From IMG/VR virus record IMGVR_UViG_3300010885_072082, positions 1 through 53,813 of that record: a DNA stretch of 53,813 nucleotides, one strand, 5' to 3'. Position numbers and translations under genes: made by a program. Every line of letters starts with the position of its first letter. Position 1 is the first letter of the stretch. The notes below the pieces were generated by a model. The model did not search any database and was not told the DNA's origin. It saw nothing but the letters and a program-made list of their open reading frames with translations. Positions 36,901 through 46,105 of the stretch are shown here, piece by piece. The stretch comes from a virus.

Positions 36901-38304
36901 TTAATTTACCTTCAACGATAAATTCCATTTTTTAACAAGATATTGTTGAAGAATAATAAGCATCTCTTGTGAAAGCGGTATATTAAATATAAGCATTTCA
37001 GAAATTTCTGTACCAATAAGTGGCTGTGAATTATTATCTTGTGGGTTATAACCAATAAAGATTGGACTATTATTTGTTGTGTATGTGTATCCTTGGTTTT
37101 TACGTTGAAGTATAGTATTGTCAAATGTTGAATAGAGATTACCGTTAGTATTGCCACCTGATAATGTAACAGTAAGCAGATTATAATTAACTAAATTTTC
37201 GGAAATATTATTAAGGTTTGTTATACCGTTACCTTGTTTTATGTTAATACCATAAGGAGCAGATAAACTTATATTGAGGTTATTACCTTTAGCAAGAATA
37301 GAGCCATTGATGGAATTCGGTTTAAGCACCATTAAGAATGTATAACCGTCAATAATAGAATTAAGTGACTGTGATGAATTAGCGGAAAGAGATATATTAT
37401 TTGTTATATTAATATTTTTTCTCAATGAAAGAGCTTGTCTAGGATATAAGAATGTTGGTTGCACATCACCGGAATAGAAATCATTGTTGAATCCGCTTTT
37501 ATCCTTCCATCTATATACATTATTATTACTGTCTTTATAAATTGTTAGTGCATCAGATGCATCTAACCAAACAACTAGACCGTCTATTGATGTCGGATCA
37601 ATGAGAGGAGGTGTATTGATTAAAGCATCTACAGTACTGAGTGACCGTGTTACTGTAAGATAATTTGGTGATTTAACTTCAAAAGTATTCTGAATATCGA
37701 AAGTATTAGCATGTTGTACATTATCTAATAAATGAATATCACCTAGATCATAAATTGATATAGGCGAGGAAGTAATAGCTATATTAAAAGTATTTCTAAC
37801 TAAACTACCGTTAAAGACAGTGACAGTTGGATTATAATATGTGGGTATATTACCATCTTTAGGGTAATAATCATGTGTCACCGGAATTAATGTTGGGCTA
37901 CCGGTAGAAAGTGATGAATAAAGCGCGTTATCTACGGGTACATTTGGTACAATATTACGATTTACAGTCTGTAATGTACCGTCACCGAAATCATACACAA
38001 TTTTTAGAATAGGAAACTGACTAAAATCAAGACCTGATGGATCAAATGTAATTCTATAAGGTCCTTTTAGTGGCCCTACTTGAATATCTGTAGTAAAATT
38101 TTGCACCACATACTTCCACGGTATAAAGTTACCATCATAAGCTGTTACTGTAGGAGATGAGGTATAACTAAAAGCATCCCCGTTGGCTGTTGTAGGATAA
38201 TACACATTATAACCTGAAACCAAATCATAAAATGTCCAATGATCTATTACACCTGGACCCTCAGATGCTTGATTACTAGTAAGATATACGGTATAACTGC
38301 GCAC
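36901..38304 (-). CDS. Fibre/adhesin with PKD-like and LamG-like lectin domains, 467 aa
   Basis: 467 residues from a GTG start that is supported by a late-promoter octamer exactly 5 nt upstream. Residues about 85-185 resemble a PKD-type domain (V-Y-D-F-G-D-G-T-L-Q). From about 235 a lectin-like domain begins with L-V-V-W-L-D-A-S-D-A-L-T and W-K-D-K-S-G-F-N-N-D, a known start of LamG/concanavalin-like jelly rolls, and it ends with M-L-I-F-N-I-P-L-S. It is a probable glycan-binding protein of the tail. Confidence 0.65.
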   Translation of the reverse strand: MRSYTVYLTSNQASEGPGVIDHWTFYDLVSGYNVYYPTTANGDAFSYTSSPTVTAYDGNFIPWKYVVQNFTTDIQVGPLKGPYRITFDPSGLDFSQFPILKIVYDFGDGTLQTVNRNIVPNVPVDNALYSSLSTGSPTLIPVTHDYYPKDGNIPTYYNPTVTVFNGSLVRNTFNIAITSSPISIYDLGDIHLLDNVQHANTFDIQNTFEVKSPNYLTVTRSLSTVDALINTPPLIDPTSIDGLVVWLDASDALTIYKDSNNNVYRWKDKSGFNNDFYSGDVQPTFLYPRQALSLRKNINITNNISLSANSSQSLNSIIDGYTFLMVLKPNSINGSILAKGNNLNISLSAPYGINIKQGNGITNLNNISENLVNYNLLTVTLSGGNTNGNLYSTFDNTILQRKNQGYTYTTNNSPIFIGYNPQDNNSQPLIGTEISEMLIFNIPLSQEMLIILQQYLVKKWNLSLKVN

Positions 38305-38309
38305 GTATA

Positions 38310-38317
38310 TATTTAAT
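38310..38317 (-). promoter_or_regulatory. Late-promoter octamer for the 467-aa adhesin
   Basis: Minus-strand ATTAAATA ends exactly 5 nt before the GTG at 38304 and so supports GTG as the start codon. Confidence 0.65.
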
Positions 38318-38341
38318 ACTTACTATAAAAAGACAACCTAA

Positions 38342-38506
38342 TTAAGTTGTTACTGGTATTTGAATCCAGTTAGTTGTAGGTTCATCCCAAACATACGCAT
38401 TATTGTCATTTGGACGCGGAATAGGTGGTTGCCATACGTAATAATTATTATCTAAAACCCAAGACGGTGATAGCCGTAATAGGCTTAATGTACGTGTTGT
38501 ATGTAT
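38342..38506 (-). pseudogene. Start-less frame of a small conserved phage protein
   Basis: A 54-codon open frame with no usable start codon ends in a well-formed sequence: P-S-W-V-L-D-N-N, W-Q-P-P-I-P-R-P, Y-V-W-D-E-P-T-T-N-W. This matches a small protein I recall near fibre genes of T4-like cyanophages (PSWxLd..., W.aP.p.P..., Y.WdE.t..W). The only ATG nearby (38510) is in another frame, and that frame stops after 20 codons. Either a frameshift destroyed the gene, translation switches frame, or a rare start codon is used. It fills most of the 269-bp gap between fibre genes. Confidence 0.45.
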
Positions 38507-38573
38507 TCATCGACGTTTATATTCCTATACCTTGACACAAAGTCAACAAATAATTTTTACTATGAACTAAAGT

Positions 38574-41500
38574 TTAGGATATCTTTGTTATTCTTCTATA
38601 GCTGCCGACTTTTATTACTTGACGTGTATCAGTATTAATACTAGTAACTCCTAATGCTACATTTACAGTATTAGCTGTCGAAACGAGACAGTTAATCGTA
38701 GAGTGTGCTGTTCTGCCAGTGCCAATGTTCTGTGACTGTGGTAGTGCTATACGGTTGCTTGTAGTACCGACACTGAGAAGGGCTCCTAAATTTCCTCCTT
38801 CATCCCAATATATAGCACGTATATCTCCTAATACTGTAAACGTATCGGTTCCTGACAAGGCAAAAGTATATTGTTTATTACTACCTGAAAAGTTGTTAAT
38901 TATAGCGCCATACTCAATATTATATAAACTATTAGCTAATAATGTATTTGTCACCCCAGAACCGAAGGAGTTAATTTCTGAGGTTGTAATTGTTGTGCTA
39001 TTATCTGCTAACAGAACATTTGTTACTGGCTGGTTGATTCCATATACTGAACCCGTAGCACTGATATCACCAACGACAGTTAATTTACTACCAGGGGTTG
39101 TGGTGCCTATGCCAACATTACCGTTGGAGGATACATAAACTGTATTTGTATTAGCAACACCACCAGTATAAAGAGCTAAATCGTCAGCTGCTCCGACACT
39201 TATTCTACCTCTGCCGGTCACATAATCAGCAACGATACCATCACTATATGTACCGTTAAAAGAACTAAGGGAATATAAACCGTTTGATGCGTAAACTCCT
39301 CCTGTAGAACTTAGTCCGGCAACAATAACGTTGCTTCCAGTTAATGCTGTTGCTGTATTATAAGCTATGTTCCAGTTAGCAGTATTTGATGTAACATTTG
39401 ATGAAATAAACCAGGAAGCACTGTTAGCTGTTAGAACTGAATAAGAAACATTCCAGTTAGCTGTATTTGATGTAACGTTAGTTGGTTCGAACCAAGAAGC
39501 ACTATTAGCTGTTAATACGGAATATGAAACATTCCAGTTAGCAGTATTTGATGTAACGTTAGTTGGTTCGAACCAAGAAGCACTATTAGCTGTTAATACG
39601 GAATATGAAACATTCCAGTTAGCAGTATTTGATGTAACATTTGATGAAATAAACCAGGAAGCTGAATTAGCTGTTAATACGGAATAAGAAGCATTCCAGT
39701 TAGCAGTATTACTTGTAACGTTAGTTGGTTCGAACCAAGAAGCACTATTAGCTGTTAATACGGAATATGAAACATTCCAGTTAGCAGTATTTGATGTAAC
39801 ATTTGATGAAATAAACCAGGAAGCACTGTTAGCTGTTAATACGGAATATGAAACATTCCAGTTAGCAGTATTTGATGTAACATTTGATGAAATAAACCAG
39901 GAAGCACTGTTAGCTGTTAGAACTGAATAAGAAGCATTCCAGTTAGCAGTATTTGATGTAACATTTGATGAAATAAACCAAGAAGCACTGTTAGCTGTTA
40001 GAACTGAATAAGAAGCATTCCAGTTAGCAGTATTTGATGTAACATTTGATGAAATAAACCAAGAAGCACTATTAGCTGTTAATACGGAATATGAAACATT
40101 CCAGTTAGCTATATTTTTTGATGAAATAAACCAGGAAGCTGAATTAGCTGTTAGAACTGAATAAGAAGCATTCCAGTTAGCAGTATTACTTGTAACGTTA
40201 GTTGGTTCGAACCAAGAAGCACTATTAGCTGTTAATACACTATAAGAAGCATTCCAGTTAGCAGTGTTACTAGTAACATTTGATGAAATAAACCAAGAAG
40301 CACTATTAGCTGTTAATACACTATAAGAAGCATTCCAGTTAGCACTGGTTGTAGCTATATTACTATTATTCCATGTTCCTGAATTACTGTAAACTGTAGA
40401 ATATGTATTTGACCAGAGCGCACTTGTACCGTAAACAGTATTAAAAGCAGAACCCCATTGACCTGTATTTGATGTAACGTTTGTAGGTAGGAACCATGAA
40501 GCTGAATTAGCTGTTAATACACTATAAGATGAATTCCAATTACCACTAGTTGTTGTAATAATAGATGGTAGTGTACCGGTAAGCTTACTACCATCTCCAT
40601 AAAATGTACCGCTTATTGAAGGTGCGCTTATAGAATTAAAGATTGTCAAATCAACAGGTGGTACGAGTTGACTATTACCATACACAGTACCGCTAGCAGA
40701 AATATCACCGACAATTGTTAACTTTGTCACTGGTGATGCTCCTACCGGTAATCCTACAGAAACATTACCGCTCTGATCTATGCGAAGACTCTCCGATACT
40801 CCGAGAGCGCATAATGAAGACTGACCGGTACCGAATGAAATACCAGCATTATTACCACCGTTAAATTGCATGTAACCCATCCAGACAGGACCTGACCCTG
40901 TGTCAGTACGCTGTTGTATGCGATATCCTGCAGACTGCCAATTTATACCACCTTGTGAGGTACGTGTATTGGTTATTTCAAGGTAATCATCGTTACCTAC
41001 ATTACTATATACACGTAAAGCAGAAGCTTGGCTATTAATAGAAGATGGTAGTTGATTACTACCTGTATTGATATTAAGTCTATACCCTGTATTAGTATTA
41101 TTGATACCAAGGTTACCTGTCATCGTACCACCTGAAAGTGACAGGAAATTATTGTATGGATTTTGTGCACTAGTTGTATTAGCGTATGTATAGGCAGCTG
41201 TCCAGAAACTTGAATTTGCAGTAACCGAGGATGTAGTAGAAAGATTTTGCGCACTCTGTGTACCAAATATAGTCGCGACACCGCCACCACTTGTCCAAGT
41301 ACCAGAATTTGCTGTTAAAACTGAATACGAAGAATTCCAATAAGATGAATTAGAAGCAACGACAGTATTATTATTATTCCAAGTACCTGAATTTGCCGTT
41401 AATGTACTATAAGAAATATTCCAATTAGATGAATTAGAAGCAACAGCTGTATTATTGTTATTCCAAGTACCGGAATTTGCTGTTAAAACAGAATACGAAG

Positions 41501-42152
41501 AATTCCAGTTGGATGAATTGGAAGCAACAGCTGTATTATTGTTATTCCAAGTACCAGAATTTGCTGTTAAAACTGAATACGAAGAATTCCAATAAGAAGA
41601 ATTTGAAACCAATAATGAGTAGGTAGCATTCCAGTTAGCACTATTGGAAAGTACTAACAAATAAACATTGCTCCATTGATTACTATTACCTTCTGTTGAA
41701 TAAATTGAAGATGTTGCTGAGAGATTATTAACAACTGTAAAGCCTGTTAAATTAGCAGTGATATTTGAACCTAAAATGAAGCTATTAGATCCAGATAATG
41801 TATTATTAGAACCTCCTAAAATACCGAGAAAACTCGCTGAAGTACTAGGTTGTACAGAATTATTACCATACAAAGGTACTATAGTAGCAGTGATACCCCT
41901 AAAAGTAGTAAATGGTATAGCAGACGTAGCATAACCAATAGTTAAAGGTACACCCCAAACACCTATTGAGGTTTGTGGACCGTATAAACGTCCCTGTTGT
42001 GTATCGATATAAAAATCACCTACAATACTATTTGCTACTACTGAAGGCACCCCTGTACCGTATAAAATAGAATTACCTCGTGGAATCGAGCCAAGGGCAA
42101 GTGCTGTGATAGCAGGGACGTTTAATGATAGTGTGGCGGCAATATTACCCAT
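38574..42152 (-). CDS. Repeat-rich tail fibre protein, 1192 aa
   Basis: 1192 residues. Residues about 165-285 contain diverged Y-S-V-L-T-A-N-S-G-T-W repeats. From about 550 to 930 there are 13 copies of Y-S-V-L-T-A-N-S-A-S-W, twelve of them tandem in a 27-residue unit that alternates F-I-S-S and F-E-P-T endings; one unit has lost three residues. The linker and C-terminal parts carry fibre-type L-S-G-G-T-M-T-G-N and V-G-I-G-T-T-P-G-S-K-L-T-V-V-G-D-I-S motifs, typical of phage fibre and peptidase-S74-type stalks. No autoproteolytic chaperone domain is seen at the end. It is a shaft protein of a long fibre. Confidence 0.75.
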   Translation of the reverse strand: MGNIAATLSLNVPAITALALGSIPRGNSILYGTGVPSVVANSIVGDFYIDTQQGRLYGPQTSIGVWGVPLTIGYATSAIPFTTFRGITATIVPLYGNNSVQPSTSASFLGILGGSNNTLSGSNSFILGSNITANLTGFTVVNNLSATSSIYSTEGNSNQWSNVYLLVLSNSANWNATYSLLVSNSSYWNSSYSVLTANSGTWNNNNTAVASNSSNWNSSYSVLTANSGTWNNNNTAVASNSSNWNISYSTLTANSGTWNNNNTVVASNSSYWNSSYSVLTANSGTWTSGGGVATIFGTQSAQNLSTTSSVTANSSFWTAAYTYANTTSAQNPYNNFLSLSGGTMTGNLGINNTNTGYRLNINTGSNQLPSSINSQASALRVYSNVGNDDYLEITNTRTSQGGINWQSAGYRIQQRTDTGSGPVWMGYMQFNGGNNAGISFGTGQSSLCALGVSESLRIDQSGNVSVGLPVGASPVTKLTIVGDISASGTVYGNSQLVPPVDLTIFNSISAPSISGTFYGDGSKLTGTLPSIITTTSGNWNSSYSVLTANSASWFLPTNVTSNTGQWGSAFNTVYGTSALWSNTYSTVYSNSGTWNNSNIATTSANWNASYSVLTANSASWFISSNVTSNTANWNASYSVLTANSASWFEPTNVTSNTANWNASYSVLTANSASWFISSKNIANWNVSYSVLTANSASWFISSNVTSNTANWNASYSVLTANSASWFISSNVTSNTANWNASYSVLTANSASWFISSNVTSNTANWNVSYSVLTANSASWFISSNVTSNTANWNVSYSVLTANSASWFEPTNVTSNTANWNASYSVLTANSASWFISSNVTSNTANWNVSYSVLTANSASWFEPTNVTSNTANWNVSYSVLTANSASWFEPTNVTSNTANWNVSYSVLTANSASWFISSNVTSNTANWNIAYNTATALTGSNVIVAGLSSTGGVYASNGLYSLSSFNGTYSDGIVADYVTGRGRISVGAADDLALYTGGVANTNTVYVSSNGNVGIGTTTPGSKLTVVGDISATGSVYGINQPVTNVLLADNSTTITTSEINSFGSGVTNTLLANSLYNIEYGAIINNFSGSNKQYTFALSGTDTFTVLGDIRAIYWDEGGNLGALLSVGTTSNRIALPQSQNIGTGRTAHSTINCLVSTANTVNVALGVTSINTDTRQVIKVGSYRRITKIS
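39371..40350 (-). repeat. 81-bp tandem repeat array inside the 1192-aa fibre gene
   Basis: About twelve in-frame units of 81 bp (27 codons) with high identity. Two alternating endings and one unit shortened by 9 bp (near 40085-40115) show past unequal recombination or slippage. Boundaries are approximate. Confidence 0.85.
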
Positions 42153-42164
42153 ATATGCTATTAT

Positions 42165-42172
42165 TATTTATT
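42165..42172 (-). promoter_or_regulatory. Late-promoter octamer for the 1192-aa fibre
   Basis: Minus-strand AATAAATA lies 12 nt before the ATG at 42152, the longest spacing of the set. Confidence 0.5.
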
Positions 42173-42201
42173 GCTTCAAGACTGTCTAAATAAGATCAGC
42201 G

Positions 42202-43164
42202 TTAGAAAGTATTAGTAATAGCAACGTAATTATCACCTGATCTATAAGGTACACCCTGAGGACCGGTGAGGGGGTTAACATTAATTAACGGGCTACCGGT
42301 AACAGCTGGTATATTATTAGTAATCGAGTACCCTGTATTAACAGCACTCAATACATCACCAACAACAAACGAAGTAATTGAAGGGTTAACAAACGCGATA
42401 GAAGCACTTAATGTTGCTGTATCAATATTATATGTAAATGCATCTGCAGCTGCACCGATAGAATTAGTAATAATACCATTAATATTAAACCCTTTTATCT
42501 TAAAAGTGGTGTTTATAGTTTGACCAGAAGAAAACCCTAAACAACAACGAACAGAAGATGGCCATATTTTCTTTTGTGTAAAAGTATAGTTAAGATAGTT
42601 CGTAAAATCGAGATCATTAATATCTTTTACATCAACAACAACGCGTTGACCGTAATCTGTAACACGAACTCTCACCCTCTTAAACGTAGGTGTTTCACCG
42701 GGTTGTATTTGTTGATATATACTATAGGGTTTTGTATAATTTGAGCGACGTAAATCATTTGTGCTCGTAATATACGGGTAATTATCACCTTGAGAACCTC
42801 TTATAACAAGAGAGTTTGGTACACCGACGCTGTTTATACCCGTAGGTGTAAATTTATTACTTCCAAAATTACCTGTAATATCAAATCCTATACCTAATTC
42901 ACCACCTACGGCACCCTGCAGAGCATTAACATCACTAACCGTGACACCAGAAATAGCTGAATATGTTAACCCGGGCCCTACACCACCGTATTGTACGGTT
43001 TCAGAAAACGTATTAGTAAAAAATACACAAAAACCCTCGCTACCTGATTCATCGTAACCATAACATGCATAATCAAACGACACAACAAAATCCTTTGTAG
43101 TGTTGAGATAATTAGATTGAAAAATAGACCCTGCAATAGCATCAGAGGGTATTATATACTCCAT
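42202..43164 (-). CDS. L-type (legume/concanavalin-like) lectin-domain tail protein
   Basis: 320 residues. The first 210 residues read as an L-type lectin jelly roll: F-V-V-S-F-D-Y-A-C-Y-G, G-F-C-V-F-F-T-N-T-F, G-G-E-L-G-I-G-F-D, L-V-I-R-G, then V-R-V-R-V-T-D-Y-G-Q-R-V-V-V-D-V. In this fold an Asp/Gly-rich loop binds sugar. The C-terminal 100 residues are another beta domain. It sits between two long fibre genes and probably binds a cell-surface or capsule glycan. A divergent octamer (AATAAGTA) is near its ATG. Confidence 0.65.
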   Translation of the reverse strand: MEYIIPSDAIAGSIFQSNYLNTTKDFVVSFDYACYGYDESGSEGFCVFFTNTFSETVQYGGVGPGLTYSAISGVTVSDVNALQGAVGGELGIGFDITGNFGSNKFTPTGINSVGVPNSLVIRGSQGDNYPYITSTNDLRRSNYTKPYSIYQQIQPGETPTFKRVRVRVTDYGQRVVVDVKDINDLDFTNYLNYTFTQKKIWPSSVRCCLGFSSGQTINTTFKIKGFNINGIITNSIGAAADAFTYNIDTATLSASIAFVNPSITSFVVGDVLSAVNTGYSITNNIPAVTGSPLINVNPLTGPQGVPYRSGDNYVAITNTF

Positions 43165-43171
43165 ACGTTAC

Positions 43172-46057
43172 TTATTGGTTATATCCAGGTAAAAAGCTTA
43201 TTATATCCCAGGAAGAATCTAATGCATTATAAACTACATTAACGACATCTGTTATTCCTGATAGTGTTGAAAATGTTAATGTAATATTTGATGGAAGACG
43301 GAAGCCTGAAAGTGTAATGGAATTATTACCTAATTCATTTTGTTTGAATCGATATATAGCTCTTGTACCATCGTAATACACCCCGATTGGTGGTGTTGCT
43401 GTAATAGGTGCCGTAACAACAGTGTTATAAATTAACGTATCCCAACGGCTACTAACTGTCGTAACAACAGTATTAATATTATTCCAGAGAATAGAACTAC
43501 CATTAGATGTACTAATAGTACCTTGAGCTGTTATACTACCTGTATTAATAATATCACCATTGACAGTAAATGTTCTATTTGCTGTCTGAGTACCGATAGT
43601 AATACCATCGTTACCGATAATTCTCATCGCCTCATTGGTTAGCGATGTGCCACCGGTATGAAAGATAATATCTTTCTGCGAAGCTGTACCCATGACAAGA
43701 TTGCTACTCTGGGAATAAATGTAGGCATCATTTGATGATGTAATGCTGTAAGCAGGAACATAATAATTACTACTATTAATACCGATGTCTAAATAATAAT
43801 TATTATCATCACCGATGTCGGAGGTTACAACGATATCCGTTGAAGCAAAACCACCATTATTGGTATTTTGATGGTTAATTTGTGCAAAGCTATTAGAGTT
43901 TGTTAAAAACTGCCCACGAAGATTACTCAATACAGGATAATAACCAACATTATGATCCTTTATCGATAAAAAGGCACCACAGATATTACTACCTTGTAGA
44001 GTTGTTGATGCATTAATATTTTCTACATAAGTTGTGTTAGGTGTTGTTGCAGTAATATTAGAACCTAAAATATAGCTGTTATCTGTCTGCAATATATTAT
44101 TACTACCACCTAAAATTCCAGAACAATTACCTGAAATTATATTACAACAACCACTATTGATAACAGAGTGATTACCGGTAACGCAATTATAGCCACCACC
44201 TGTGATTGTAGCTCCGCTACCACAGCTACAGTTACCAAACCCACCACCAATAAACGCACCTGTACCATTTACAATATTGCAGCTACCACCGCCGATGGTT
44301 GCGTAGCATCCGGATGCAGTATTATCACCGCCGCCTCCTATTACACTATAATCATTATTAATTATATTTGCATTTCCACCAAGTACAGCAGAGTGTATAC
44401 CGTATACTGCGGATGCCGTGGAATTTGTTGGTATACTTGAAGAGAGTGAAGGGTTTAAAACATATGCGTTTGTTGAGAGAGGCGCAAAGATTGATTTATT
44501 AAATTTATAATTATTTGTAGCGCTAGTACCAGATACATAGCTATTCACCGTTTGACTATAATTCCAGTTAGCGCTATTTGAAACAACAGTATTGCTCGTA
44601 TTAGTAAAGAATGCACTAGTGTTTTGAAGGTATGTATAGGCAGAATTACCACCTACCCAACCACCACTTAGATTATTAACCGATTGAAAAGCTGAATTAT
44701 AATTACCACTATTAGCAAGAAGATTTGTATAAGCAGAATTACCACCTACCCAACCGCCACTTAAACTGTTAACCGATTGAAAAGCTGAATTATAATTTCC
44801 GCTATTAGCTGCAATTACTGTATAGCTTGCAAGATTATTACCGCTATTGGCAAGAAGATTGGTGTAAGCTACATTACCACCATTCCAACTTCCACTATTA
44901 TTAATAACAGCTGTTGTAGAAGCATTCCAATTATTCGAATTACCTATAGAGTCATAAATGGTTCCCTGACTGCTTAGATTATTTACAAGTGTATACCCTG
45001 TAAGACTTGAGGATATATTTGAGCCGAGAATAAATGTATTGTTTCCTGTAATATTGTTGTTCATTCCACCTAATATTGCGGAGTTGTTTCCTGTAACATT
45101 ATTATTACCGAAAACCGGTTTAATAGAAGAAACACTATTAACAAGAAGAAATGCTTGAGAGGATAAGTTTACATATCGACTATCATTAAAACCGACAATT
45201 GAAGTAGCTGATGATGTACTCCATGATGTATAGCTGGAATTCCATTGATCGGAATTACCACCTGTTGTGTTGATAGTACCAGATACGTCGAGTTTATACT
45301 GAGGATTGGTAACACCAATTCCTACAAGCTCATTATTTTCACCGATTACAATAACTTTATTACCAAATCTTGCCTTCACTAACGGATTACTAGGATCGTA
45401 GTAATAAACTTGTAATTCTTCATTATTAATACCTGGTATTAATGGAGTCGAATTAGCTGTATGGTAAGGACGAGCTTCGTAGCGAACATTGAATGATGAT
45501 ACCTGCTGGCTGGTTGTAAGAGCAAGATCACAAACTTGTTGATCAAGGTTTGTAACATGAAAACCGTTAATAGTGCCGACGGTTCTTAAATTTGTTAGCG
45601 AGGCTCTTACGGCTCCATTTGTTGGATCCTTTGCACTCAATACGAGATGGCTTGAAAGTGAGGTTACAGAACTTGCGTAGATATTGTTGAAGTATGTAGG
45701 AAAAGTACTGAGATTGTTTGTTAAAATAGGAGATGTATTCCCATGATTTCCAAGCAGGGTAACAGGGATTGCGTAATCTTGTCCAGAGAGCTGAACAATA
45801 AGTGATTTATTAGGTATAAGACCGAGTCCTGCAGATAAATTAGGAACAGGGATGTAAATATTTGCATTACTCGTAAGTGTAGAATAATTTGTAAGAGCAC
45901 CTTGTACAATTAAATTACCATTAAGATAAAAATCACCCTGAAACGGTTCTGCGTATGAAGCAATAGGGTCTGACCCGGAATCAGGATAACCATCTGTTGG
46001 TATGGTATGATGATTTCTTCTATGATATTTGGAGTGAAACCGTGCGTTATCAGACAT
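43172..46057 (-). CDS. Long fibre/adhesin with Cys-rich beta-roll head, 961 aa
   Basis: 961 residues. The first 40 are His/Asp/Pro-rich (Y-H-R-R-N-H-H-T-I-P). A stalk region includes two near-identical 32-residue units (Y-T-N-L-L-A-N-S-G-N-Y-N-S-A-F, S-G-G-W-V-G-G). Residues about 545-675 form YadA-head-like repeats of 14-16 residues with I-x-G-G-G and N-I-[IV]-x-G patterns, unusually rich in cysteine (S-G-C-Y, G-S-C-N, N-C-S-C, N-C-V, G-C-C-N, N-C-S). The C-terminus returns to fibre-type F-T-V-N-G-D-I and I-T-L-S-G-F-R. It is likely a trimeric fibre and first gene of the fibre block. Confidence 0.7.
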   Translation of the reverse strand: MSDNARFHSKYHRRNHHTIPTDGYPDSGSDPIASYAEPFQGDFYLNGNLIVQGALTNYSTLTSNANIYIPVPNLSAGLGLIPNKSLIVQLSGQDYAIPVTLLGNHGNTSPILTNNLSTFPTYFNNIYASSVTSLSSHLVLSAKDPTNGAVRASLTNLRTVGTINGFHVTNLDQQVCDLALTTSQQVSSFNVRYEARPYHTANSTPLIPGINNEELQVYYYDPSNPLVKARFGNKVIVIGENNELVGIGVTNPQYKLDVSGTINTTGGNSDQWNSSYTSWSTSSATSIVGFNDSRYVNLSSQAFLLVNSVSSIKPVFGNNNVTGNNSAILGGMNNNITGNNTFILGSNISSSLTGYTLVNNLSSQGTIYDSIGNSNNWNASTTAVINNSGSWNGGNVAYTNLLANSGNNLASYTVIAANSGNYNSAFQSVNSLSGGWVGGNSAYTNLLANSGNYNSAFQSVNNLSGGWVGGNSAYTYLQNTSAFFTNTSNTVVSNSANWNYSQTVNSYVSGTSATNNYKFNKSIFAPLSTNAYVLNPSLSSSIPTNSTASAVYGIHSAVLGGNANIINNDYSVIGGGGDNTASGCYATIGGGSCNIVNGTGAFIGGGFGNCSCGSGATITGGGYNCVTGNHSVINSGCCNIISGNCSGILGGSNNILQTDNSYILGSNITATTPNTTYVENINASTTLQGSNICGAFLSIKDHNVGYYPVLSNLRGQFLTNSNSFAQINHQNTNNGGFASTDIVVTSDIGDDNNYYLDIGINSSNYYVPAYSITSSNDAYIYSQSSNLVMGTASQKDIIFHTGGTSLTNEAMRIIGNDGITIGTQTANRTFTVNGDIINTGSITAQGTISTSNGSSILWNNINTVVTTVSSRWDTLIYNTVVTAPITATPPIGVYYDGTRAIYRFKQNELGNNSITLSGFRLPSNITLTFSTLSGITDVVNVVYNALDSSWDIISFLPGYNQ

Positions 46058-46066
46058 GATTATAAT

Positions 46067-46074
46067 TATTTATG
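46067..46074 (-). promoter_or_regulatory. Late-promoter octamer for the 961-aa fibre
   Basis: Minus-strand CATAAATA lies 9 nt before the ATG at 46057, divergent from the octamer at 46093-46100. Confidence 0.55.
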
Positions 46075-46092
46075 GTGTAGGCTTCATAGTTC

Positions 46093-46100
46093 CCTAAATA
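46093..46100 (+). promoter_or_regulatory. Late-promoter octamer for the 376-aa membrane protein
   Basis: CCTAAATA ends exactly 5 nt before the ATG at 46106. With the minus-strand octamer it makes a compact divergent late-promoter pair in 48 bp. Confidence 0.6.
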
Positions 46101-46105
46101 CTATA

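Noticed and set aside
39371-40350. CRISPR array
   Set aside because: The 81-bp repeats are contiguous, in frame and coding, with no unique spacers; they are fibre-shaft repeats.
44168-44440. Plus-strand 90-aa Cys/Thr-rich frame
   Set aside because: It lies opposite the Cys-rich repeat region of the 961-aa fibre gene and has simple-repeat composition; a shadow frame.
46007-46105. Extended N-terminus of the membrane/coiled-coil protein
   Set aside because: It would be antisense to the start of the 961-aa fibre and lie upstream of the octamer that fixes the start at 46106.
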